Of a stretch of 64,000 nt of DNA, positions 63,970 to 64,000 are shown piece after piece. The position numbers and the translations under genes were made by a program. The notes under the pieces are model-generated. The model was not told the DNA's origin, searched no databases, and saw nothing but the letters and a program-made list of their open reading frames with translations. Every line of letters starts with the position of its first letter. The stretch's first letter is position 1. Source of the stretch: Catellatospora bangladeshensis (GTDB lineage: Bacteria; Actinomycetota; Actinomycetes; Mycobacteriales; Micromonosporaceae); NCBI RefSeq assembly GCF_016862575.1, contig NZ_BONF01000046.1, positions 36,813-100,812 of the forward strand. The letters are read 5' to 3'.

Positions 63970-64000
63970 GATCATCCGATTTGCCTGGCAGATGGGCGTA
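63970..64000. repeat. Dispersed palindrome, family A copy 3 (cut by window end)
   Basis: GATCATCCGATTTGCCTGGC followed by AGATGGGCGTA matches the left arm of the copies at 971 and 42487; the other arm lies outside the window. Confidence 0.65.

Overview
The window is very GC-rich chromosomal DNA with densely packed genes, frequent GTG starts and many 4-base start/stop overlaps. It carries mycothiol conjugate amidase, a PspA/IM30 gene, an ECF sigma factor of the SigE-like type, DUF4307, DUF501 and DUF4129 genes, and a tRNA-Leu(UAA) of the bldA kind. Together these point to a filamentous actinobacterium, most likely of the Micromonosporaceae; the family placement is inference. I see no phage, insertion sequence, CRISPR array or rRNA operon.

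Layout. 1-5 kb: tail of a membrane protein, then purK-purE (purine synthesis) and an odd protein that looks like a dead asparagine synthetase fused to an F420-ligase-like domain. 5-14 kb: a DUF255 thioredoxin-fold protein, PspA with a coiled-coil membrane partner, a GGDEF-EAL protein, mycothiol amidase mca, DUF4307 and greA. 14.7-20.7 kb: ilvA, an amidase, two tandem secreted-domain paralogues, then divergent metB/msrA. 20.7-22.8 kb: an ECF sigma factor, its co-translated membrane partner and a paralogous lipoprotein. 23-32.3 kb: a sugar locus in which a minus-strand operon (GH3 glycosidase, Gfo/Idh/MocA oxidoreductase, PmoA-like protein) diverges from a plus-strand CUT1 ABC importer plus cupin, across a 452-bp control region with operator-like palindromes. 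32-36.8 kb: two membrane glycosyltransferase genes, a GNAT acetyltransferase and RNase Z. 37-45 kb: a small Cys protein, an anchored secreted protein, cystathionine beta-synthase, a DUF1232 protein, two SGNH hydrolases chained by micro-ORFs, a thiolase and a BI-1 family protein. 45-46.4 kb: a GNAT gene with a TTA codon, a candidate small RNA and tRNA-Leu(UAA). 46-64 kb: a membrane protein, type II NADH dehydrogenase, a DUF4129/MoxR/DUF58 operon, uracil-DNA glycosylase, dienelactone hydrolase, a PadR-HAAS pair, Ppx/GppA, an argA-like GNAT, DUF501, FtsB-like, enolase, a lipoprotein and a DUF885 protein.

Two themes cut across the genes. First, a TANNNT-like -10 box sits 6-7 bases before the start codon of about a dozen genes, which predicts leaderless mRNAs. 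Second, several families of dispersed palindromes occupy gene ends; one family keeps its loop sequence even when inverted, so these are more than plain terminators. The most promising undescribed items are the ATGA-linked micro-ORF chain around the SGNH hydrolases, the promoter-plus-hairpin small RNA beside the bldA-like tRNA, and the asparagine-synthetase/F420-ligase-like fusion.
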